A DNA stretch of 40,347 bases from Candidatus Altimarinota bacterium (lineage in GTDB: Bacteria > Patescibacteriota > Gracilibacteria > BD1-5 > UBA2023), in contig JANQGT010000004.1 of the NCBI GenBank assembly GCA_028277205.1, positions 1 to 40,347 of the forward strand, read 5' to 3'. The notes beneath the pieces are model-generated. The model did not search any database. It was given only the letters and a program-made list of their open reading frames with translations, and was not told the DNA's origin. Each line of letters opens with the position of its first letter. The first letter of the stretch is position 1. This document shows positions 1-9,500 of the stretch, in pieces. Position numbers and translations under genes: made by a program.

Positions 1-248
1 GACTTGTACGATTTCAGCGTGTAGCCCGCCTCGGGCGCCTCGGGATCGACGGTATCGGCGAGGATGACATCCGCATCTTTGGAGTATGCGGCGAGCGCCT
101 GCTCTCGCTCGTCAAAGATGGGCAGCGTGATCCGCGTGAATCCGTGCTTTCGAAAGACGTGACGAAAAATCTTTTTCAGAAACGTGTAAAAGCGCTGCGG
201 CTCGCCGTACATGTCGTAGCGCGCGAGGTGTTCGGGTCGGAGAGGCAT
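1..248 (-). CDS. hisS: Histidyl-tRNA synthetase-like, N-terminal part (runs off the left edge)
   Basis: Only the first 82 codons are in the window; the ATG is at 248 on the minus strand. The peptide starts MPLRPEHLARYDMYGEP and continues with a stretch typical of class II synthetase motif 1: aromatic FYTFLKKIFRHVFRKHGF, then TRITLPIFDE. This pattern (basic helix, hGF, RI, tPiFeE) is that of HisRS or the related HisZ. The following residues, up to the window edge, do not show the motif-2 region, so the assignment rests on about 45 residues. A putative promoter lies 34 bases upstream. Function would be charging tRNA-His with histidine in the cytoplasm. Alternatives are HisZ or another class II core protein. 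Confidence 0.55.
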   Translation of the reverse strand, partial: MPLRPEHLARYDMYGEPQRFYTFLKKIFRHVFRKHGFTRITLPIFDEREQALAAYSKDADVILADTVDPEAPEAGYTLKSYK

Positions 249-281
249 ACGAAAAAAGCGACTACGGTAAGCGAAAATATC

Positions 282-309
282 AGTATATCGCAAATGACGG
301 GGAATGCAA
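282..309 (-). promoter_or_regulatory. Putative promoter of the hisS-like gene
   Basis: On the minus strand, TTGCAT (309-304) and TATACT (287-282) are separated by 16 bases and point at the ATG at 248. The predicted transcript start is near 275, giving a short leader. The box pair matches that of the rnpB promoter in this window in sequence and spacing. Confidence 0.5.
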
Positions 310-527
310 TGCGGTGGATTTTTATATACGAAGAAGTCCGTCCGAGCGCTATGCGAGTGTTTGTATCGTACGGGTGGAGCTTCATTGTCGATAGTATCTA
401 CGATCTTCTCTGTTCAAATGTCAAACTCGCAAAAACACGGAAGCGAAAAATAAAGTGCCAAGAATTTGAATAATCCATTATCCGCAATAACAAGCTCACC
501 TCGAAAGCCCTGCTTGTCAAACCCCTC

Positions 528-1742
528 CTACCGCTCCCCCAGCTCCACCGTCCGTATAAAGGTCTCGTCGGTATCGGGTCGATAGATTTTCAGGGAGATT
601 TCATCTCCTGGAAATTCGTCTTTGAGGATATTTGTAAGTGTAGAAATATCCGCGAGGGGTACGCCGTCCGCCTCCAGGATCACGTCGCCGGTGCGCAGAT
701 CCGCACGCTCGGCTGGAGAGTCCGGGATGATGGCGCTCGCTCCCTCCCCGCGAAAGAGAATATAGCCATATGGCACAGGGATATCGAGCGCCTCGATCTG
801 ATCATCGGTGAGGGCGACGTAGTAGACCCCCAGAAATGCGCGTTTGATCTCGCCGTAGCGCTCGACGGAGTCGATGAGATGCCCGATCTCCTGACGCGAA
901 ACCGGTATCGCAAATCCTACGCCGTTTGCGCCATCGACGATCGCCGTATTGACCCCGATGACTTCTCCGTCCAGATTCACGAGCGGTCCGCCGCTGTTTC
1001 CGGGATTGATGGCGGCGTCCGTCTGGATGAGCCCGGAAAGAAGATCCGATGATCGCGACAGTCCGTCCGACGCCTCGATCGTGCGCTCCAGCCCGGACAC
1101 GACGCCGAATGTGAGCGTATTTTGAAATTCGGCGAGCGCATTTCCCATAGCGAGTACAAACGAGCCAATCTCCATCTCCCGAGCACTATCCACGAATGTC
1201 GCCGAGGTTGTCGCGACCGGTTTTTCTCCGGTATCGTCCAGCGCCTGCACGACAGCCAGATCGGTCGTAGGATCGAGGGCGAGCACCGTACCGGTATACT
1301 CGACACCGTCCGCAGTGATGACAGTGTAGTCCGATCGCTGGTCGGAGACGACATGTTTATTGGTCAGGATGAGTCCGGTATCGTTTATGAAAATACCGGT
1401 CCCGCCGCCGATTTCCCGGCGTACCGTCCCGCCGGTCGATCAGCCGAGCATGCCAAACGGATCCCGGCGAAAGACGCGAATATCCCGACTTGCGACGATG
1501 CTCACCACCGAGTCGGCAGTGGATTCGGCGACTGCCTTCACGCTCTCCTCGATATCCGAGAGACGCGAGACGACAGGGGTCGCACGCACATTTTCCCGAG
1601 AGACCGGTATATCCGACGCGATACCGGGCAGGCGAGCCGACGTACCGGAAAACTCCGAGAGTACCCAGTAGGTGGACACACTGGAAAATGCGGAGGCGAT
1701 GAGGGTAAAAAGAAGAATGAGAACGAGATGAAATTTTGACAT
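528..1742 (-). CDS. htrA: HtrA/DegP-type serine protease with PDZ domain, membrane anchored
   Basis: A 404-aa trypsin-like protease for quality control of proteins outside the membrane. Residues 1-25 form a hydrophobic signal anchor (MSKFHLVLILLFTLIASAF). The catalytic triad is visible: His130 in TNKHVV, Asp161 in DPTTDLAVV and Ser250 in PGNSGGPL. A PDZ domain follows at about residues 305-400 (PAERADLRTGDVILEADG). One in-frame TGA (codon 101, plus-strand 1440-1442) sits in the linker before the protease domain, in GMLG-G-STGG, and is read as Gly; with a standard code the gene would look split there. The stop is TAG. The ATG at 1742 is preferred; an in-frame TTG at 1754 is possible. It stands alone with its own putative promoter. 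Confidence 0.9.
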
Positions 1743-1813
1743 AAAAAAAATCAAGAGAAGCCAAATCGCCAGTGTAGCCGATGACTATAAGGATGGATTA
1801 CAATCCAAAAGGC

Positions 1814-1842
1814 ATGGTAGTCGATACTATCCCGAGAGTCAA
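1814..1842 (-). promoter_or_regulatory. Putative promoter of htrA
   Basis: TTGACT (1842-1837) and TACCAT (1819-1814) on the minus strand, 17 bases apart, about 70 bases upstream of the htrA ATG. Confidence 0.4.
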
Positions 1843-2014
1843 TATCTCGAGAAAATGCCAAACAGGTACTGCGGCACGTTTATCTAATGATCACAGCATA
1901 CAGCAAAAGACAATCACCACCTCGCAAAACGGTCGAATTTGCGTGCTTTTCTATCGTCCGTGATGTACTGATTTCAGCGCCGAGAGCTCGTATTTTCTCG
2001 TACAAGTGTACAAT

Positions 2015-2038
2015 AAATCCCGCCTCTCGGCGGGATTT
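2015..2038 (-). terminator. Hairpin terminator after the acidic secreted protein
   Basis: A perfect 10-bp stem, AAATCCCGCC / GGCGGGATTT, closes a 4-base loop. It lies 30 bases past the TAG stop of the minus-strand gene. The flanking A/T stretches are short, so it could work weakly in both directions. Confidence 0.7.
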
Positions 2039-2067
2039 TGAGACCAATGCTCTTCAGACGATTTTTG

Positions 2068-3255
2068 CTAAAACAGCTCGTCGAGAATATCCTCCTCGCT
2101 CATGTCGTCACTGATCTCGTAGAGTCGCTCTGCTACGATATCGGCGATCGCGAGCAAAAAGCGCTCCATTCGCTCATTCATATTCGGACGATCGAGCATC
2201 TCGTCGATACGATCGAGCACGCGCTCGTAGACCATTTCTTTATCCTCGTCCGGGATCGCGTCGAGTCGAGCCTCGAGCTGCGCCTGAAGCGACTCAGAGA
2301 GCGCACTTCGGATTTCGCGATTCTCTTCGTAGACATCGTGGCGGACGTGCATGTTTTCCTCCAGCATCTCCATGAGTCCATCGAGCATCGCCTCGAAATC
2401 CTCGACCCTATCATCCGCGATATAGGGGATGAGCGCATCGTACCAGTCATCGAGAAGCATTCTCGCCTCGTCAATGTATCCCTCCTCTTCCAGCGCCTCG
2501 CGTACATCGCCATCATCCTCGGCGACCGCTATCGCGAATTCTCTCGCTTCTTCGCGCAGCATTCGCCATTCTTCATGAAATTCTTCATTGAGCATTTTTA
2601 TGTCCTCGTACTCCTCTTCAGAGAGATCGGCATCCAGATAGTCTCGGATGCGTCCGTACTCCTCGTGAAATTCTTCGCGATGCTCGCGGATCTCGCGGCG
2701 TCCCTCGCGACGATTATCGCGCATCTCGCCATGGGCGTCGCGCATCTCGCCATGGGCGTCGTGATACATTTCCCGGGGCTTCATGCGGTATCCCTCGGCG
2801 AGTTTTTTCTCAAGCTTTGCGATCATGTCATCATGCTTTTCCCCGAGCGCCTGCATGTGCTCATCGGCGACATACGGCATGAGTGCATCGTACCAGTCAT
2901 CGAGAAGCATTCTCGCCTCGTCAATGTATCCCTCCTCCTCGACCGCCGCCAGGATATCCTCCGGCTCTACCCCCTCTTCTCTGAGATCATGAGCGAAATC
3001 ATAAATCTCCTCCTGCAGCGCTTTCCAGTCATCGTGAAATTCCTCATGCATTTCCTTGACGTCTTCCATCTCATCCTCATCCAGATCATCGCGCAGATAT
3101 TTCATGAGCATATCGTCATGATGGCGCTCGTGATGATGCGATCCGTCCTCCATATCATCATGCTCGGCATAGGCGAGAGATGATGATGCGGAAAAAACCA
3201 AAAGAAGCGCCGCAAGGGAAAATGCGAGCTTCTCTCGAAAGCGAATATGTGACAT
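2068..3255 (-). CDS. Secreted acidic helical protein with an internal duplication, function unknown
   Basis: A 395-aa protein with an N-terminal signal peptide (residues 1-29, hydrophobic core LAFSLAALLLVFSASSSLAYA) and then an almost entirely charged, Glu/Asp/His/Arg/Met-rich helical sequence. Two copies of a roughly 80-residue unit are visible near residues 58-140 and 208-290. Each has the order E-D-V/I-K, EEFH-(D/E)-(D/E)-W, then the block EEEGYIDEARMLLDDWYDAL followed by PY(V/I)AD. Over that block the DNA of the two copies is also nearly identical (2432-2486 and 2886-2940). A separate 7-residue unit AHGEMRD is repeated in tandem. The His/Asp/Glu-rich start (GSHHHERHH) could bind metal. 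No family is recognised; an extracytoplasmic chaperone or metal-binding role in the style of Spy/CpxP is only a guess from composition. Stop TAG, no internal TGA. Confidence 0.8.
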   Translation of the reverse strand: MSHIRFREKLAFSLAALLLVFSASSSLAYAEHDDMEDGSHHHERHHDDMLMKYLRDDLDEDEMEDVKEMHEEFHDDWKALQEEIYDFAHDLREEGVEPEDILAAVEEEGYIDEARMLLDDWYDALMPYVADEHMQALGEKHDDMIAKLEKKLAEGYRMKPREMYHDAHGEMRDAHGEMRDNRREGRREIREHREEFHEEYGRIRDYLDADLSEEEYEDIKMLNEEFHEEWRMLREEAREFAIAVAEDDGDVREALEEEGYIDEARMLLDDWYDALIPYIADDRVEDFEAMLDGLMEMLEENMHVRHDVYEENREIRSALSESLQAQLEARLDAIPDEDKEMVYERVLDRIDEMLDRPNMNERMERFLLAIADIVAERLYEISDDMSEEDILDELF

Positions 3256-3297
3256 GGCTATGTATGGTAAAAAAGTAAAAACCGATAGCCGCAGACG

Positions 3298-3325
3298 ATA
3301 CTATCAGATGACAATAAGAACTCAA
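3298..3325 (-). promoter_or_regulatory. Putative promoter of the acidic secreted protein gene
   Basis: TTGAGT (3325-3320), 16-base spacer and TAGTAT (3303-3298) on the minus strand, about 45 bases upstream of the ATG at 3255. Confidence 0.5.
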
Positions 3326-3353
3326 TACAACAGTGTGAAGACTCTGTGAAGAC

Positions 3354-3381
3354 AAAATTTCCCTCTGTGGTGGGAAATTTT
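3354..3381 (-). terminator. Hairpin terminator downstream of tRNA-Lys
   Basis: A 10-bp inverted repeat AAAATTTCCC / GGGAAATTTT with an 8-base loop, 55 bases past the tRNA 3' end. The A/T-rich ends make it potentially bidirectional. Confidence 0.65.
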
Positions 3382-3435
3382 ACTACTGCGACCCGGCGAA
3401 AAAACACCAAGAAGCAGTATGTATATTACGGTCAA

Positions 3436-3511
3436 TGGTGGGTCCTGCGGGGATCGAACCCGCGACCATCGCCTTAAAAGGGCGCCGCTCTACCGACTGA
3501 GCTAAAGACCC
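3436..3511 (-). tRNA. tRNA-Lys (anticodon UUU)
   Basis: The minus strand folds into a full cloverleaf of 76 bases. The acceptor stem GGGTCTT pairs with AGGACCC (one G-T pair). The D-arm is GCTC-AGTCGGTA-GAGC. The anticodon loop CTTTTAA gives UUU. The T-arm is GCGGG-TTCGATC-CCCGC. The 3' CCA is encoded in the DNA. It decodes lysine codons. It is not the tRNA-Gly(UCA) expected to read UGA, which is not in this window. Confidence 0.95.
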
Positions 3512-3525
3512 GAAAAGGTAGGCGC

Positions 3526-3553
3526 ATTGTATGAAAAAGTCCCTGCTTGTCCA
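3526..3553 (-). promoter_or_regulatory. Putative tRNA-Lys promoter
   Basis: TGGACA (3553-3548), 16-base spacer and TACAAT (3531-3526) on the minus strand, ending 14 bases before the mature tRNA 5' end. Its position makes an upstream start for the giant plus-strand gene at 3531 less likely. Confidence 0.6.
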
Positions 3554-3596
3554 GAGCTTCTTTTCAGACATTTTCACGCAACTCTTTTTTTACAGA

Positions 3597-6500
3597 ATGA
3601 GAAAAATATGGTATCATCACCGCAAGTCTCGTCCCCTCAAGATTATCGCATCCGTGCTCTTCATCGATCGCATCGTCATACGCCGCGGACAGCAGACGCT
3701 TTCGTGGCTGCTGATCGCCGCCATCCTCATCCTCAATACCGTCCGCATCCCCTTCGAGGCGGCGAGTGCCGAGGCACAGGTCCGAGCAGTCGATCTGGTC
3801 TCGCTCATCGTCGAGCGCGATCTGTACACGGACTCGACACGCGATCTGGTCGATCGCTATGCCGAGGATATCCAGGCGGCGCTGCCTGATACGCGTGCGG
3901 CGATATTTATCATAGATTCGGACATCCACCCGCAAAACATCGCCGCCCTCAATGAAAAGCTCTACTACGAATGAGACGGCACGGGTGTCTCCCAGCTGGT
4001 CGGGACGATCCTCATCGGCGATGTGCCGCTGCCCGTCGTCCATGATAGCGGCACCAGTTTTTTGTCGATATATCCGTACATTGATTTTCGTGAGAAAAAT
4101 TTCATTTTCGATGAGTCGGAGGGAAAATTTGTCAAACGCGAAAACGACATAGCGGACGCCTCGCCCGAGGTATGGCACTCTGTCGTCGCGCCGAATACCG
4201 GCGATGAATCCGAGGATCGGCGCAGACTCTCAAATTTCTTTGAAAAATCGCACGAATTTCATACTTCTCAGGGACGATTTTCCGAGCGGCACGATCCTCC
4301 GTATGTGTTTTATTTTGATGCGCATCACGATCAGCTCTCCACCAGACTCATCAGCTGGGAGTCATACTCGCGCTACCTCGAAAATATCGAGAGCTTTGCC
4401 TACAATCGACACAACAAACACCTCGCCGAAGAGCTCTACGAAGCAATGCAGTCAAACATGACGACGATGCTCGGTGGGACGGATGCGCGTATCCAGGAGC
4501 TCCTCGCGGCGCAGGGACTCTCCGGGTCAGATGTGGATTCGGGAATGAGATTTTCCGCGATGCCGGATGTCCAGAGCAGGCGCGTCATCGACAAAACAGT
4601 CGAGCCGTTTTACGGCATCCTCAATCCGACATACATCGGCGATCTGCTCTGATACGCCAGAAATACGGGACGATACGGCGCGACCGAAAATGTGCGCGTA
4701 GATATCGCGAGCGTACTGGTGGCAAAGCAGGACGAACTCATCCGGGAAATACTGCGATCCGGCAACACCAGTGTCGAGGACATGATCGACTCGATCATCG
4801 AAAAATCCATCGCGACGCCCCTCTACATTCCCACGAGATACGATGTCGACATCACGATCACCAGCACGTGAACTACGAACAGTGGATGAACGAGCGGCGG
4901 ATGAGCGAGCAGTGGATGAACAGGCGGCGGATGATGAGCAGCCACAGGATGAACGAGCGGCGGATGATGAGCAGCCACAGGATGAACGAGCGGCGGATGA
5001 GCGAGCAGTGGATGAACAAGCGGAGGACAAACAACGACCCGAACGCAAAAAGCCGAGTATTCATATCAAAACTATCTCTACGGACGGCGCGCCGATACCG
5101 TCACTCATCCAAAACACTGCAGCATCGCTCGCGGAAGCTCGCTGGTCGTGGAGGCAAATCGAGGATTCAATGTGCTGCACTCTCAAGAAGATGCCGATCT
5201 TCTTTTCGAGGATTTGCCCGAGGGACAATGTTTCGCTGAAGGAGAAGCGAAGACGATGGTCTACTGGTGAGGAGGATCTCCCCTCAATCTCGACATGACC
5301 TCCATAGCTGGGGGAGATTTTGACATGAAGCTGCGGGAGCGTACCAATAAGTGATTCATAAGACCCGCTTTCGATCTCAGGGGTTCTCGAGAGATTCCCT
5401 TCGTAGCACCGCTCGAGACGGATCCGAGCGCGGGACATGCACCGACGGTCTCGGGCTCCGGCATGAATGCGGCATCGAGCGGATCGGGTGTCGTGATCGC
5501 TCCGCCGCCGGACGAAAATCTGCAAAACACTACAGCACCGATCCGAGTAGCATCGCCGTTTGACTGCTACGACGGGGCGATGGTGCTCCAGCCCTATACG
5601 CAAACCTCGTCGTCCTCATCCTCGGACGACAGCAGTGCCGGACAGACCACGACGACATACTACCCGGAGGAGACCGGAGGAGGACGTCTGAGCTGTATCT
5701 CCGAGATCCGGACGATGGCTCCGCCCAGCTATGAATCCGTGATGAGCGCGGATGCATGACCGTGCGTCATCGACACGGTCATCCTGGACGCCTCGACTGT
5801 GAAACAGCAAGGCGCCGCATGTACCACGTCTACGCAAGACGAAACCACCACCACGCAAATCAAGCGGACATTTGAATTTCGAAGTGTGTCATCCGTCCTG
5901 GAACACAAATCGCCCACCGACTCGGAGCTTTCGGTCATCGCCTGAAATCTGGTCACGCCGTCCATCCCCATCGATCGGGATCGGTACGTCGATTTTCTGG
6001 ATGCAAACGGAGACTACGCAAAAATCGTCTATCCGAATTTTTTTCGTATCGATATCGATGATCTCTCGAATCTCAATCTGGACTTCGCACGCACGAAAGT
6101 GATAGAGCTGCTGGATCAGACGAGTGCGAGTCTCAATGCAATCCCAGGCTCCCCGGGCGATATCGACCTCACGGCGAGACTCGAGTCCACACCGGAAGTC
6201 CTGGACACTATCACCGAAAGCGTCCTGTGGAACAATCTCGACAATATCACGGCAAAGTACGCTTTCGCACTGGAAAAGCAACTCAATGAAGACGCGATTC
6301 AGGATGACGCGATCTCTGATCATAAAGAGGACTACGAAATCGCGTCCCTCATCAGCACGGGAGAAGCCGAGGCAATGTATGTAAAAGTCGATCCCGAGAC
6401 GACATCCGAGCCGCCCGCGAGCATCGCGGGAATCATGCAAAGCGCAAACGAATATCGCAGCGCCCGCGACGCAAGCAACGTATGAGTATGAGTGGGCAAT

Positions 6501-9500
6501 AGAACTATACGATGAGTCGGCACAAGCGCATGAAGCGGCGCATGAAGCGGCGGATGAAGCGCTCAGTTTGAGTGCGGACCGCCCGAGGGTGTGCCGATAT
6601 GGGAATGGCTTCCGGCGATATTTTGCTGGCTCGGGACGATCCTCCCGCCGACCATCTCGGCGGGAAGCTGCTCGGAGACGTCGTTGCTTGACTATTTTCG
6701 TGATGACTTTGAAAATGACTTTAGCGGTCCGGTGGGCGACGGAGATGCGAATGGCATTTTGGACGCCCGCGAAGCGGTACGCTACGGCTCGATAGACCTC
6801 TCGTCCGATGCCGTCACACTCTCGCACTCCACGAGCGGAGAGCTGTCCGCGGTCATGCTCTCCGAAGCATGAGAAGCACTCGCCTATGATTCATTTTCCC
6901 GGGTCGAGTTTTCGGTCGATCGGGTCGTCGATATCGAGAACGGCGAACGCGAAATCGTCTACGACAGTAGCGACGAAACACTCGACGATCCGGAAAATCT
7001 GGAGCCGTACGTACAGTTTGCGAGTGCCGAGGTGCCCGTCACACAGGGGCGCGCCGGGTACGCATTTTCTACGAAAAATCGGGATAGCGACATCACATTT
7101 CAGGCGCGCGTAAACGGAGAAAATGCCCAGGGCGAGACCGTATTTACCACGCTGTCAAATCCCGTCACGGTACGCGTACGCGCCGACAGACTCCAGGTGA
7201 CAGAGTCGGTACGCACCGACGATGACAGTGATTATGAGATCGGGACGCATTTTATCGCGGGAAATCCGTACGGTGTTCGATTTGATATTTCACGGCTTGA
7301 CAGTCACGGCAGTCCCGTAGAGCTCTCGGGCGGACTGCGGTATCGCCTGTATGACGCGGCGGATCGTCCGATCTTTGAGGGATCTCGGGATATCGAGGGA
7401 TCCGTCCTGCAATTTGGCGATCCCATCCTGCGCACCGCCGGATCCTACCGATTCGAATTTTTCGATGCGGACGGCTTGCGCGTCGAGCATACTTTTACCG
7501 TGCTGCCCGCCCCGCCGAGTCAGCTCGACGTCACTCCCTCGACGAGCGTCCATACGCCGGACGAGAGCGTGTATATCCTCATCCAGCCGCGTGATGTATT
7601 TGGAAATATCGTCAATAGCGAATTTTTGACCATACGGGGCGAGATCGTGGGCGGACCGGGACGATTCGTCGACCAAGACGGAAATCCGGTCGAGACGCTT
7701 GAGCGCACGAGCTTCGAGGGATATACCACCTACGAGCTGCGATCGGACGAGATCGGCGAGACGAGTTTCAAATTTCGCATCGTAGACGAAGCTGTCGAAA
7801 CCCCCATTACTTCGATAGAGACGACCGACTTTGCGCGGCTGTCCGTACAGGTGGAAAACAGTGATCGCATCACCGCGTGAGGCAGTCCCCACGCCGTCGC
7901 ACTGCGTGTGACGGACGAGGACGGCGCGACTCTCAGAGGGTACAATGGCGTGGTGGCGCTCGATTTTCCCTCGGTATCAGGACAATTTCATCCCGCGTAT
8001 GTCCAGATCGTCGACGGAGAAAACCGGCAATCCGTCACATTCACACCGGGATACGTCGCGGGAAATGACATTTCGGCGAGCATCGCGCTGCCGGGCGTCT
8101 CGCAGATCTCGTGAAATACGCTGACCGTCCTGCCGGACGCGGCGATGGAGATCGCACTCTCACTCGAAAAGGATGCTGTTGAAGCGGAGTTTGGCACATC
8201 GAATGCGATCACCGCCACCCTCTATGACCGCTATGGAAATCTGGCATGGAATCACCGTCCCATGTCCGCCGAGTTTTTCATCGAGGAGCAATATCAAAAA
8301 TTCGTCCGCCTCGAGGGAAATGCGAGCAGCGCAAGACGACAGTTTGAGCAATGACGAGCCCGGATGAACGCGATCGCGACGAGTCTGCCGGGGACAGCGT
8401 ATATCAGCGCGCGTACGACGCCGGACCTCTCCACCCAGAGCTTTACCGTCACGGGACGGGCGTCCGGCTCGGATGCTGCGACTCTCACGATCAGCGGTCT
8501 CGGAGCGGACGCGGTGCGATTTGATTCGTACTATCACTATGACGGCGAAAAAATCCGCGGCAACCATTACAATGCGCTTTTTTCGGTGATGGCGGGCGCC
8601 GACTACGGCAATATCACCGTACCGGGATATCTCGCGGGGGAGGCGGTATTTGATGCGGATTCGCGCGCCCTCGCCGTCTCCACGCTCCTGGGGCGTCCGT
8701 ACTCGCGCGATGAGATGTTTTCTTTTACCTCGGCATGACAGTACGAATCCGGCAATGGCAGTCTGGCTGTAGGACTGGAGGCGAGTATCGTCGAGCGGGA
8801 CGGTGCGACCTCGCTTGATTTTTATGACTCCGTCACACGAGAGCGCATAGCGCGCGCCGATATCAGCATGAGCAGGGCAGTACTCGTCGCCTGCGATCAG
8901 CCCCGATCAAATGCGGTGGAGGCATGCGGTATCCCGGCGGATGCGGAGTCGTACATTCTGGCGGCATCCCTCGCCAGAGGGTCGCGCGTCGAAACCGTGG
9001 ACGGCGTGATGTCGCTGTCGATGGGAGACACCCGGATATTTTCCGTCGATGAAACCGGTGTGATCGACCGAGCGCCGACGACACGATTTGAGATCGATCC
9101 GAGCGCCCCGGGAAATTTTCTCGGAATCCGGGTTTTCGTCAATCGTACTCCGGTCTGATACCTCGCGTACCGGTTTTCCCGGATGCGCGTCGCGGATCAG
9201 AGCGCCGAGCTGTCGTTTTCGGATATATCCGCCCGATACGGGTACGAGTATATCTATGCCGGAAATTCTTCGAAAGCCGAGAAAGGAATCCGGTTTTACC
9301 GAGCGGATACCGGAGGCGCCGACGATATCGACCGGAAAAAAGCCGGTCCGTTTCAGTCGGGACTGGAGTACGCCACCGAGCGTACCGGTATCGGCTGGGA
9401 GGGGGACAATACATTTTTACTCGAGTTCACGAGCGGCGGCACGTCTCTCGGTGATGCGACACGCGCATACCAAAGCTATCTCGGCATCACGATCGGCGAT

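Larger units (their letters stand above)
1743..2067. other. Intergenic region between htrA and the acidic secreted protein
   Basis: About 325 bases with no convincing gene on either strand even with UGA read as Gly. It holds the putative htrA promoter (1814-1842) and a hairpin terminator (2015-2038). Confidence 0.6.

Noticed and set aside
2038-3183. Long plus-strand ORF (381 codons) opposite the acidic secreted protein
   Set aside because: It mirrors the biased codon use of the minus-strand gene, which has a signal peptide, promoter and terminator; the mirror product has no sensible domain pattern.
3531-3596. ATG at 3531 as start of the giant protein
   Set aside because: It lies in the -10 box of the divergent tRNA-Lys promoter, leaving no room for its own promoter; ATG 3597 still precedes the signal anchor.
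4878-5025. CRISPR-like repeats
   Set aside because: The units are directly adjacent, multiples of three, lie in a coding frame and have no unique spacers.
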